In this document: positions 46,893 to 56,027 of the stretch, piece after piece
Position numbering within the stretch: the first letter of the stretch is position 1
Layout of the letters: each line of letters opens with the position of its first letter
Source of the DNA: Yamadazyma tenuis
Taxonomy: Eukaryota; Ascomycota; Pichiomycetes; Serinales; Debaryomycetaceae
Assembly: GCF_029203305.1 (NCBI RefSeq)
Contig: NC_089462.1
Location: 558,001-622,000, forward strand
DNA: 64,000 bases
Reading direction: 5' to 3'
Translations under genes and position numbers: made by a program
The notes under the pieces: model-generated
What the model saw: the letters and a program-made list of their open reading frames with translations, nothing else
Told to the model about the DNA's origin: nothing
Databases searched by the model: none

Positions 46893-48032
46893 ATGTTCTC
46901 GAGACCAGAAGGTATAGAAAACACGCGGATCTGGGTGGATGGATGCTTCGACTTCACCCACCATGGCCATGCTGGCGCCATGCTCCAGGCTCGCCAGCTC
47001 GGACGTGAACTCTACGTCGGAGTCCACAGTGACGAAGATATTCTTCAGAATAAGGGCCCAGTGGTCATGAAACTAGCAGAACGGCTCACAGCCGTTGAGG
47101 GCTGTAAATGGGCCACAAAGGCGATTCCAGATGCACCGTACGTGACGGCCCCCGACTTCATGGACAAGTATGGCTGCAAATACGTGGTTCATGGTGATGA
47201 TATCACCACCGATGCCAACGGGAACGACTGCTACCAAGAAATGAAGGACCTTGATCGGTTCGTGGTGGTGAAAAGAACGCCTAACATCCTGACAACGGAC
47301 TTGGTGGGGCGGATGCTTTTGAGCACAAAAACACACCATTTGCCCGCCATAAAATCGATGGGTCATGGGCTTTTCTCCAATGAGAACGTTGCGCAGTTCG
47401 AAAAGTATGCCACCGATCAAGGAGGGCTACACCCCCATGCCGGAGTCTACGTCCACCTCGATGACGACCCATTGCATGTGCTTGTGCAGCCAGCGCAGGA
47501 GGTTAACCAGACGTACCAGAAGTTGGTGTACGTCGACGGAGGATTCGACTTGTTCCACCCAGGGCATATCGAAGCGTTGAGACTCGTCAAACAGCATGCA
47601 AATCATGTGGGTGCGGCTGTGATGGTGGGGATCCATGACGACAAGTGTGTCAACGACCATAAGGGGCTCAACTACCCGATCATGACGCTTTTTGAACGGC
47701 TGTTATGTGTGCTTCAGTGCAAGTACGTCGATGGGGTAGTGTTGGCAGCACCGTACAATGCCGACCGCCAGTTTTTGGACCGGCTTCCGGGCCTGGTGGT
47801 GGCAGTCATGCATGGCCCTACGCCGGTAGACCCCGAGGTGTATGCCGATGCCCGTACCGATGGGATTTACCAGCAAATGGGGTCTCATAAATTCGACGAC
47901 ATCAACACCCAGTTCATTGTCAAACGAGTGTTGGACAATATGGAAGCGTTTGAAGAAAGACAGAGGAAAAAGGGGTGGAAGGCCGAGAACGAACGGCGAC
48001 TCGAAGAGTTGGAGAGACAAAAGCATACATAG
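46893..48032 (+). CDS. ECT1: Ethanolamine-phosphate cytidylyltransferase Ect1
   Basis: 379 residues (S. cerevisiae Ect1 has 323). Two nucleotidyltransferase modules: the first has IWVDGCFDFTHHGHAGAM (HHGH at 23-26) and the RTxxxSTTDLVGRM signature near 129-141; the second has LVYVDGGFDLFHPGHIEAL (HPGH at 222-225). The enzyme makes CDP-ethanolamine for phosphatidylethanolamine. Codon 133 (CTG, 47289-47291) sits exactly at the invariant Ser of the signature, which argues that CTG is read as serine. The C-terminal tail is highly charged (EERQRKKGWKAENERRLEE). It converges on the Stf2-type gene with 40 bases between stops. Confidence 0.96.
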   Translation: MFSRPEGIENTRIWVDGCFDFTHHGHAGAMLQARQLGRELYVGVHSDEDILQNKGPVVMKLAERLTAVEGCKWATKAIPDAPYVTAPDFMDKYGCKYVVHGDDITTDANGNDCYQEMKDLDRFVVVKRTPNILTTDLVGRMLLSTKTHHLPAIKSMGHGLFSNENVAQFEKYATDQGGLHPHAGVYVHLDDDPLHVLVQPAQEVNQTYQKLVYVDGGFDLFHPGHIEALRLVKQHANHVGAAVMVGIHDDKCVNDHKGLNYPIMTLFERLLCVLQCKYVDGVVLAAPYNADRQFLDRLPGLVVAVMHGPTPVDPEVYADARTDGIYQQMGSHKFDDINTQFIVKRVLDNMEAFEERQRKKGWKAENERRLEELERQKHT

Positions 48033-48072
48033 ACTAGTTAATTCATTCATTTAGGTCGTATAAAATTCGCAG

Positions 48073-48357
48073 CTATTCGCGGTCGTCGTCTTTGAAGTAG
48101 TGGCTTTCAATCAGTTCAGACTTCTCTTTTATGAACCGCTCGTTTTCCTGGTGATTGGAGTTGCGCCTTTGGCTCTTACCAAACATGTTAAATTGGATAT
48201 CGGAGTCCAAAAGTTCGTCGCCAACACGGCCCCAATTACCTTTACCGGCCCCATTCTTCTTGACCTTGGTGGGATCGGTACCAAAGTAGCCATTGTGGGT
48301 AAACCATTTGGGTTCGGAGGATGCTTCGTGGACAGTCCATTTTTCGGTTCTGGTCAT
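48073..48357 (-). CDS. STF2: Stf2/Tma10-type small hydrophilic stress protein
   Basis: 94 residues (S. cerevisiae Stf2 has 84, Tma10 has 86). The family pattern is clear: MTRTEKWTVHEASSEPKWFTH, then GTDPTKVKKNGAGKGNWG, then a polar tail with RRNSNHQ. Stf2 stabilises the F1Fo-ATPase inhibitor complex and acts as a hydrophilin protecting against desiccation; Tma10 associates with ribosomes. Which paralogue this represents cannot be told. An AGGGG at 48848-48852 and a CCCCT at 49086-49090 in the upstream spacer are STRE-type sites consistent with stress induction. Confidence 0.9.
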   Translation of the reverse strand: MTRTEKWTVHEASSEPKWFTHNGYFGTDPTKVKKNGAGKGNWGRVGDELLDSDIQFNMFGKSQRRNSNHQENERFIKEKSELIESHYFKDDDRE

Positions 48358-49654
48358 GATTATTGTAGTTTGTTATAGTTGATAAATTCTTTTGGTTGCA
48401 GAAAAAGGGTTGAAGAGGTCTATTTATACTTTTGAATTGTGGGGTGATAAGTGAGGGAAAGAGTGTGGTGGAAAATTCCACGGTGAAGGTGGGGCGGGCT
48501 GACCGAGCGCGGGAGAAATTTCCAGTAAATGAGTCAAGCGAGGCCGAGAGGGAACAGAATTTTGGAAGCATTTGGTTCGCTGGGCTTACGTTGATTACAT
48601 AGAGTTTGGGTTTGTTGTAGTCGGGTGTCTGGAGTTTATTCTAGCTGGGTGTTTGGGTGTTTTGCAGCTGGTGTATCTAATAACCCACGGATAAGCTGGT
48701 GGTGGATAAACCAAGCATGACAGATGGAATTAGATGACTTGGTGCGGCGGTGGGTCCATAAATGGAACCAGCCGGCCACATCTCAGGCCCAGCTGCGAGG
48801 AAGGTTTTTTTGCGATTTTCACTTTTTCCAGTCACCTGTGAAGAAATAGGGGAATTGGATTGTGGACGCACCACACATTTCCAATGTGGGTATAAGTTTT
48901 GGGTACCTGCAGTATGTAAAACCCATGAATTACATAGTCTTTTCTCTGATTAATAGCCTCTGCCACTTATACCTAACTCCCTAATGTGATATTCTCGGCT
49001 TCATAATAATTCAGGCAAGACAGTACGTTATTTAATGAGATAATGCACTAATTAGCAAGCCCGCCCGGGGCACACGTCACCACACCCCCTTTGTTGCGGG
49101 ACTCGGTGTGCTTCAGTAAACAGAACCTTTTTCAGCATCTGGTGTGCAGAAAACCGCTGTCAGCCATGTAAATACACATGCCCCATCAAGGTAGGTATCG
49201 TACGACCGCCAGGTTCTTCGAATACAGCCTTAATAGGAAAAAAAAAATATAACGTCAAAACTTTGATAAGTAGAACAATATTTATAGTTTGGGATTTTAT
49301 TCTACCACAGTTTTATACAGGCGTTTTGACAGAGCAGTTTTGTAGCTATTTTAGAGCTTGTTGGGACGTTTTATAGTTTTTTTACAGTAGTTTCAGTATA
49401 TAACACTTGGTATACCCTTTCGATGGGTGTATGGGTCAGACATCGACGCCCATGGGGGCCGCATGGTGCAATGAGCTGCAAATTATACCTGTGCGCATAA
49501 CCATTGCGAAGCTAAAACTAAAAATATCCACGTGGCGGCCTCCTACAGGAATTACTAGTAAACAAGATGAATAAGCCCGCAAAAGTTGTTACCCCCAGCG
49601 CCTTAACGGTCTAGGCATCTATCCCTAATACTTTTTCTTGAAGAAAAATACAAG
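48358..49654. promoter_or_regulatory. Long divergent promoter between the Stf2-type and Mnn1-type genes
   Basis: 1,297 bases with no supportable ORF or RNA gene. STRE-type motifs at 48848-48852 and 49086-49090 would serve the leftward stress gene. A GCCCGCCCGGG block (49059-49069) matches one at 564-574. T-rich tracts (49300-49400) and a CACGTG at 49529-49534 precede the rightward gene. Confidence 0.45.
49529..49534. promoter_or_regulatory. CACGTG E-box upstream of the Mnn1-type gene
   Basis: Exact CACGTG 120 bases upstream of the ATG at 49655. Cbf1 and Pho4 both bind this core; flanks (TC before, GC after) do not decide between them. Confidence 0.4.
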
Positions 49655-51988
49655 ATGGACAAAACGTTTAACCTCAGGCATAACCGAAAGACCGTCTTCT
49701 ACGGACTCATTGTCGTTTGGCTCGTGTCGGTTAACCTATGGCTTTACGGGTATAAATCGGTGGGATTTGCCGCCTCCGAAGCTTCCATCTACGACCACGA
49801 ATATGGAACTCCCACCACCATTCTGGCCCAACCACTGAGTGTTAATGTGGACGTATTTCATGATACCACCATTAAAAACATGGCCCAAGCCGTGGGCATC
49901 AAAGATACCCGGTCCATCGATGCTCATTCAAGTGTCTACGACCTGTTGTTGGCTAAACATCAGTTATCGGACATATTGACCAACCTAGATTTCACCGAGC
50001 GGTGTGACTTATACTTCAAGAACCTCTTTGGCCAGAACCGTAACTGGTTTGTGAACCCTAGCGAGGACCTCCCACTCGATCACCGGCACGAGTTTGACTA
50101 TGAACTGTTCAAACACAACGTCTATGATGGCATGAAGGAAAAATACGCTGAGGGGTCACACAAGAAGGTCGACGATGTTGACTACAACGACAAAAAGGTG
50201 GCCAAAGCGGTTGAACTGCTAGTGAAGGCGGAATACAAGCAGTTCTGGGACAAAACCATGGGAATCGAACAGAAGATGGTGGACTATTTGTCCCACTTGC
50301 GTATTTTCAACAAGTGCTACATCACCAATGACAATAAGTATATCATGGACAAGGCCAACAAATTGCTCACCAAAGAGGCCACGAAGATTGACCACTCCAA
50401 GTTTCAGGCCGATTCTGCCGAAAAGTTGATCAACCACAAGAGTTTTGGCTCGTGTAGTGAGTTGGAAAGCAGAATCTATAAATGGATCTCGTTTTCGTAT
50501 CCGATTTATGAGAGATGGACGGGTGATATCTTCTTGACACCTCCAAACATGCGTGACTTTGTCAAGTATCCCGAGGTATTTAAGCCCACAACCCCCAAGT
50601 TCAATGAGCTCACGGATGATGTTACTAAGTCCACGCTTACTGGAAATAAACCCTGTTTCTTCAACAACTTCAAGAACAAGCTAAACGGGAAGGGGATCGT
50701 ATTGTCGATAAAAGACAGTCATGTGGATGATACCGTCAAGCTTATTCATCTATTGAGGGCGTTGAACAACCACTACCCCATTCAAATTGTGTTCTACGAC
50801 TCTATTAACGACGAGTCCAAAATAAAAATCGTCAACGCTGCCAGGAAGAAGATGATCGATTTGCCCGCCAGCTTCAACAAAGTGGCCAAGAATTTTCCTC
50901 CCGGCTATTTCAACTTCCAGGATGGAGGGTTACCCAAGCAAGAGGTTTGGTTTGTCAATACGTATAATGCAATTCACAACAACTACAAGGATAAGTTCCG
51001 GGGGTTTGCCAATAAGTTTCTAGCCACTTTGTTCAACTCGTTCGAGGAGGTTATGTTGATAGATGCCGACACCGTGTTAGTGCAGAACCCATCGTATTAT
51101 TTCAATTTGAAGAACTACGTATCGAAGGGAGCATACTTTTTTAAGGATAGGACCGCTCCGGAGTTCAGACCTACTGGAGACACCAAGTTCTTTGAGAAAA
51201 TCACTCCTTCAATACTAGACAACTTGATGTTCGACATCCCTATAATCTCCCAGAAGACACTTGGCTTGGAGTTCTTCCAAGGAATGGGTCATTTTATGGA
51301 AAGTGGATTGGTATTGATCAACAGAAATTTGCACTTCAACTCAGTGTTGACCATGGTCCAATTGAACTTCTTTAACCCTGTCACTACTAGAGTATATGGG
51401 GACAAAGAAATCTTTTGGTTGGGATTCGCCACAACGGGTGACGAGGACTACCACTTTAACAAGTTTTTTGCAGCATCGGTAGGAGCTCTTACACCACAGC
51501 AGGACCGATTGAACGGCGACGGGACCGAGAAAAAATCCCAGGAGGTCTGTTCGGCTCACCCAGGTCATATCAACGGAGAGGATGGCAAGACATTGATCTG
51601 GTTTAACTCGGGTTTCAAGTTCTGTGGACAAAGTGACGTTGTAAAGTACGAAGATGAAGTCAAGAAGCAAGAACATTTGAAGTTCTTGAAAGATGCTCAA
51701 AGTATGAGAGAATATTATGAAGGACCCATAGTACTCAAAAATGCCATTATTCCTCCCTTCAAAAACAAACTAGAAACTTGGGCCGAGAACATTATAGAAG
51801 AGCCAAGGCAGGGTTGGCATATGGAAAAGGGCTACTGTAACAGTTATTTATGGTGCGCATATTCTTCAATTGGTGGTCTCACCAATGATGGAGGTGACAC
51901 CACCCAAACGGGGCAAGTGTTTGATTTTGATAAGGATTCGATCGACTTGTTCAAATACTATGGCGATGTTTGGGTGGGTAATGAGTAA
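49655..51988 (+). CDS. Mnn1-family alpha-1,3-mannosyltransferase (Golgi type II membrane protein)
   Basis: 777 residues (S. cerevisiae Mnn1 has 762). A short basic cytosolic tail (MDKTFNLRHNRK) and one signal-anchor helix at about 13-35 lead to a lumenal stem and catalytic domain. The DxD motif that binds Mn2+/GDP-mannose is in VMLIDADTVLVQNPSYYF, and GMGHFMESGLVLINR and YGDKEIFWLGF follow, as in the Mnn1 and Mnt2/Mnt3 family. These enzymes cap N- and O-linked glycans with alpha-1,3-mannose. CTG-clade yeasts carry several family members, so no specific symbol is given. A CACGTG lies in the promoter. Confidence 0.92.
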   Translation: MDKTFNLRHNRKTVFYGLIVVWLVSVNLWLYGYKSVGFAASEASIYDHEYGTPTTILAQPLSVNVDVFHDTTIKNMAQAVGIKDTRSIDAHSSVYDLLLAKHQLSDILTNLDFTERCDLYFKNLFGQNRNWFVNPSEDLPLDHRHEFDYELFKHNVYDGMKEKYAEGSHKKVDDVDYNDKKVAKAVELLVKAEYKQFWDKTMGIEQKMVDYLSHLRIFNKCYITNDNKYIMDKANKLLTKEATKIDHSKFQADSAEKLINHKSFGSCSELESRIYKWISFSYPIYERWTGDIFLTPPNMRDFVKYPEVFKPTTPKFNELTDDVTKSTLTGNKPCFFNNFKNKLNGKGIVLSIKDSHVDDTVKLIHLLRALNNHYPIQIVFYDSINDESKIKIVNAARKKMIDLPASFNKVAKNFPPGYFNFQDGGLPKQEVWFVNTYNAIHNNYKDKFRGFANKFLATLFNSFEEVMLIDADTVLVQNPSYYFNLKNYVSKGAYFFKDRTAPEFRPTGDTKFFEKITPSILDNLMFDIPIISQKTLGLEFFQGMGHFMESGLVLINRNLHFNSVLTMVQLNFFNPVTTRVYGDKEIFWLGFATTGDEDYHFNKFFAASVGALTPQQDRLNGDGTEKKSQEVCSAHPGHINGEDGKTLIWFNSGFKFCGQSDVVKYEDEVKKQEHLKFLKDAQSMREYYEGPIVLKNAIIPPFKNKLETWAENIIEEPRQGWHMEKGYCNSYLWCAYSSIGGLTNDGGDTTQTGQVFDFDKDSIDLFKYYGDVWVGNE

Positions 51989-52104
51989 CATTTCCAGTCT
52001 TAAAGAAACTATATAGATAAATTAGCACATCTTTTGCATCCGTATAAGCATTTCAAATTCGCTTTTGCGAACTACGAAAAACCATCTCAACTACTTTCAC
52101 AATA

Positions 52105-54393
52105 ATGGATGACGATTATTCAGATGATGGCTCTGTCGAGTTCTCCGAAGATTTACTCAACGACCAAGAATATGATCAGCTCTTGGATACCTTGCCAGTA
52201 CTTAAGCAAAAATTAGCCAAGTTTGACAAGGGGAGTCAAATTAACGAGTTGGTGCTTAAAGAGAGTTTATATGATCATTACTTTGAGGTTGAAGAGGCTT
52301 TAGAGGATTTGAAAGTGAGCCACAAACTCAAGCGTACGTATAAGTTTTCAGATTACCTTTCAAGTGTTTTTTTGGGCCACACAAGTGCTGTTCTTTTCAT
52401 AGTTGATATCCTGGTGTAAATGGGTATATTTGCAACAGTGCGAACATTGGCCTTTTCACTAATGTCCAAGCTAGCAGCGTTGGCAAAAAAGCGTAATTCC
52501 TCCAACAATACAGGCACAAATAGGAATGTGGAGATCTTGAACCGACTCACTGGTGAGCTGAAACCAGGTCCTACTGTTCCAGAGACCAAAATACGAAGCA
52601 AGCTTAGCCTTATACGAGATACGCAAAAGGAGCGGGAGAAGGCAAAGAGTCATAGTGAACACCTGAACAACGACGATATGATTGTTGATCTTGCAGCCAC
52701 GTCCCAAAAACGTATACCCATAGAGCCAGTGTTGAGACCACCCTCCATCGACTTTGACATTTGTGTCGACACCTCACTCATAAGTTCTCCCAGACTTTTC
52801 TTCACGGATGGTTTATATTCCCACTTGAACAGCACTTCCTCCAAAAAACGAAAGCTTGATGATCAGTTGGGCCAGCTCTTTACTAACTATGAACTTTCTC
52901 TAGAAACCGTCAACAAGATCGATAAGAACTTCAATACAGAAAGCCCAGATGAGAAGGTGCTAAATGCCCAAAAGAAAGCATTTGATGACTTTAACAAATT
53001 GAACATCAAAACGTCAAAGAAAGAAGACAAAATATCGAAGATACTCGACCAGAGCCTCAAGGTTGATATAAAATCCGAGTTGGCCACTAATAAACAGTTC
53101 AAAAAACCTCACAAGTCGTTTGTGGTGATTGGGCACGTTGATGCGGGTAAGTCGACGTTAATGGGAAGAATTCTCCTTGACTTGAACATCGTTGACTTGA
53201 AAACCGTAAACAAATTGATCAAAGAGAGTGAAAGTATTGGCAAGGGATCATTTGCGTTGGCTTGGGTTATGGATCAAACGGTAGAGGAGAGATCTAGAGG
53301 TGTAACTATCGATATAGTAGCCACCAATTTTGAAACCGAAACCACCAGGTTCACCGCTATAGATGCTCCAGGACACAAAGACTTTGTTCCACATCTCATA
53401 AATGGTCTTTGTCAAGCCGATTTGGCTCTATTGATTGTAGATTCCATTACTGGTGAATTTGAATCAGGATTCCAATTGGAAGGCCAGACAAAAGAGCACA
53501 CTCTACTCGCCAAAAACCTTGGAATCAAGAATCTTTGTTGTGTGATCAACAAGCTCGACAAAGAAGACTGGTCACAACACAGATATGAGTTTATTAAGGA
53601 CCAATTAACAGACTATTTGATTAATGAAATTGGGTTTGAACAGTCTGATTTGAGCTTTATACCCGTTTCTGGTTTGAGTGGTAACAATGTTATCAAGAGA
53701 CAAGATATTCCAGAGTTCAAGTGGTATGAAGGACAAACTTTATCTGCCTACTTAGAAACAATTGATGTTCCCAAACCAAGTGTCGATGAAATCATTAAGG
53801 AACCTTTTAATTTGGTAATCAATGATATCATTGACAACTCAAACTCTGAATTCACTGTGGTGGGAAAAATATTGTCTGGAGTCATTCAGATCAATGATAG
53901 TGTCAGCTTTCTTCCAATAAATGAGATATTCAAAGTGAATAAAATCAATATGGGAGGAAACTTTGTAAAGTTTTCTGTTTCTGGAGAAATAGTCGAACTT
54001 TCATTCAGTAAAAAACAGTTCAAGGAAAAGACATTTGAGGATGTGATTATTGGTGATATTGTATCCAATTCTACTGATATTAAACCTGTGAAGTCGTTCA
54101 CTTGTAGATTGTCATTGTTCAACTTACAAAAGCCTTTATTAGTTGGAACTCCATTTGTGTTATTCCGGAACAACTTCAATATCCCAGCAAGACTCACAAA
54201 GATCATTGAAATTGACAACTCAAAGAAGCGGAAGAAGCACTTGATTTCTAAGCAATCGGCTCTAGTCGAAGTGGAAGTCGAAGGAGAAAGATTATTACCG
54301 TTAACAATATTCGAGACAAATCCTCATTTGGGCAAAGTTGTTATCAGAAGAGAAGGAATTACTATTGGTGCCGGTACAGTGGTAAAGTTGTGA
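52105..54393 (+). CDS. HBS1: HBS1/SKI7 locus: ribosome-rescue GTPase gene with alternative 3' splice sites
   Basis: Exon 1 (52105-52333) encodes the Hbs1 N-terminal domain (DDQEYDQLLDTLPVLKQKL). The frame then hits an in-frame TAA at 52417-52419, so splicing is required. The downstream frame carries an EF1A-like GTPase with intact G motifs: GHVDAGKST, DAPGHKDF, NKLDKED. Joining 52333 to 52904 gives 572 residues, near S. cerevisiae Hbs1 (611). Joining 52333 to 52475 gives 715 residues, near Ski7 (747); the extra 143 residues include ALAKKR and a Ser/Lys-rich linker with LFFTDGLYSHL. Hbs1 with Dom34 rescues stalled ribosomes; Ski7 bridges the Ski complex and exosome. One gene making both forms is known in other fungi. 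Unlike S. cerevisiae Ski7, both forms here keep a normal GTPase. Confidence 0.88.
52334..52474 (+). other. HBS1/SKI7 intron, proximal 3' splice site (Ski7-like form)
   Basis: 5' site GTACGT at 52334. The branch box CACTAAT (52457-52463) is preceded by pyrimidines, and CTAG ends at 52474. Length 141 nt, phase 1. A second, phase-compatible acceptor, ACAG ending at 52438, lacks a convincing branch box. Confidence 0.65.
52334..52903 (+). other. HBS1/SKI7 intron, distal 3' splice site (Hbs1-like form)
   Basis: Same 5' site. Exact branch box TACTAAC at 52881-52887, then a pyrimidine-rich stretch and CTAG ending at 52903. Length 570 nt, phase 1, leading into the sequence just before the GTPase domain. 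Confidence 0.75.
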
Positions 54394-54416
54394 ACTTAAC
54401 ATATATAAACCCATGA

Positions 54417-55364
54417 TTATCGTATATAGTCCATTATTAACAAAAGTATTCCCAAAATAATGTTGGTAGTTATTATTATATTTGCACTTTTCTTGTTCCT
54501 TGAGGTGGCCTTGGTTAAGTTTTTGTTTCCAGAGGTCAAATCAAAGTTTATCTGGTCCTGGTTATCGATAAGATTCATGATTTGGCTGGACTGACTTTCT
54601 ATCTGGTATGTGATTTCTGCTTGCATATTCATGATGTCCACCATTGACGTATGCAAAGTTTCAACCTTTTTAAGCTGAGTATTCTTCAAGCTAAGTAAAG
54701 TTTCATTTTCCAGTTCGAACTCTTGGATTTGACCCGGTGACAATTGGGGTACCTCATTCTCCCAGGAGATGGGTCCGTCCAACTCTGTAGCTGGAATATC
54801 TAGGTCGAGATCGTCCTCTAAGTTTTGGAAATTGAGTAAGTTTAACTGTCGCTCTCTCTGAATACGCTTCTTTTGCAACTTTTGGAATTGTTTACCCGAA
54901 TTATTCAAGGATTCACTCAAAAACTTCAACACTTGATTTCTGTGATTACTTAGACTCACAAAATATAACTGTTTCATATCTTCTTCCTCATCACCAAACA
55001 TATTGGATATCCAGTGACCTTTCGGCTTGTGGACTTGGCGTTTTTTTTCGTAGTTTTGAAGGACCTTAAGTTTCTCGTATAGAGCCTGAAGTTTGATTTG
55101 GAAGTCTTCATCGAGTTTGTTTTTGTCATCAATACTTAGCCCTTTCGTGTCGTTATCATCATTTATAGCCAAGTATGGTTGCTTGATTTGTTCGAGGAAT
55201 GAGTTGAGCCCAATGATATACCTGTACAACCCCTTTGATTCTTTGGTGAACGTATCATTTATGGCATACTCGTCTTTATTGAGGCGATTAATCTGGATCG
55301 AGTCTCTAAATTCCTCTTGGACGATACTTACCACCTGGTTGAATAATGGGGTCAAGTCTGCCAT
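54417..55364 (-). CDS. UFE1: Ufe1, ER t-SNARE (syntaxin 18)
   Basis: 315 residues from the ATG at 55364 (MADLTPLFNQVV, like the SDLTPIF start of S. cerevisiae Ufe1). It has an N-terminal helical domain, the SNARE motif at about 220-290 (LENETLLSLKNTQLKKVETL, with NMQAEITYQIESQS), and a C-terminal membrane anchor (IIITTNIILGILLLIMDYI). It mediates retrograde Golgi-to-ER fusion with Sec20, Use1 and Sec22, and homotypic ER fusion. Its stop codon lies only 23 bases from that of HBS1, so the 3' ends of the two mRNAs must overlap. Confidence 0.93.
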   Translation of the reverse strand: MADLTPLFNQVVSIVQEEFRDSIQINRLNKDEYAINDTFTKESKGLYRYIIGLNSFLEQIKQPYLAINDDNDTKGLSIDDKNKLDEDFQIKLQALYEKLKVLQNYEKKRQVHKPKGHWISNMFGDEEEDMKQLYFVSLSNHRNQVLKFLSESLNNSGKQFQKLQKKRIQRERQLNLLNFQNLEDDLDLDIPATELDGPISWENEVPQLSPGQIQEFELENETLLSLKNTQLKKVETLHTSMVDIMNMQAEITYQIESQSSQIMNLIDNQDQINFDLTSGNKNLTKATSRNKKSANIIITTNIILGILLLIMDYIR

Positions 55365-56027
55365 GGTGTTTGTCGTGAAAGTTTGAAGCGCGAAGATTGA
55401 TTTTGATCGAGTAGCATGCAACTTGAAAGAAAATAATTTGAAAAAAGAGATCTGGTTCTAGAGGGCACTCACACGTAGCACAAGAAACCATCTATGAGTT
55501 CTGGACAATGCCAGGTATAAAACTCTTAAGTTCCCAAAATAGCGGTTAGTACACGAAGATGTATTCCTTAGGACTCTCTCGCGAATCTCCCGCGGCAAGG
55601 GCTCGCACGGGGTTAGGTCGATTTGGTTTGGGGCTAGAACGAAGATTGCTTATTTCCTAAACAGGCATTTCGCAGCCATTACAAGGAGCCAAACCAAGAA
55701 AAAAGTCCATAATATGCCTTGAAAAAGTATCGCTAGCCCTCTATAAGAGTCTTTTACTATTGCTACTCATGTTTTCCCACATACACTATTTTCAATGGTT
55801 CCACCAGCATTTCCCTCAAGCATCTCAATCTCGTTCTTGAACCCTCATTTCACCCGACGTGCCCTGGCAAATAAATCTCCCTGGCCTCACACACGTGGAT
55901 GAATCTCATCTGCCAGACATTAATATCGGGGCAGGACCACGAGCATTTTCAAAGTACTTCAAGGTTTGAAGCGATACAGAATATTCTTCAATTAGTTTGA
56001 GTTCTCCAATCTCACCGCTTATCTATC
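55365..56027. other. Divergent promoter between UFE1 and VTC4
   Basis: 663 bases without a gene. A perfect CACGTG with a GG flank lies at 55892-55897 and partial sites (CACGTA near 55472, GACGTG near 55857) occur. This is mostly VTC4 promoter. Confidence 0.55.
55892..55897. promoter_or_regulatory. Pho4-type CACGTG(G) site upstream of VTC4
   Basis: CACGTGG, 131 bases upstream of the VTC4 ATG. Pho4 prefers CACGTGGG/CACGTTG-type flanks, and VTC genes are standard PHO-regulon members, so the position and identity of the gene support the call. Confidence 0.6.

Noticed and set aside
52420..54393. Treating the long downstream frame as a separate 657-residue gene
   Set aside because: It lacks the Hbs1 N-terminal domain, which lies in the same frame just upstream behind one stop codon, and clear splice signals join the two.
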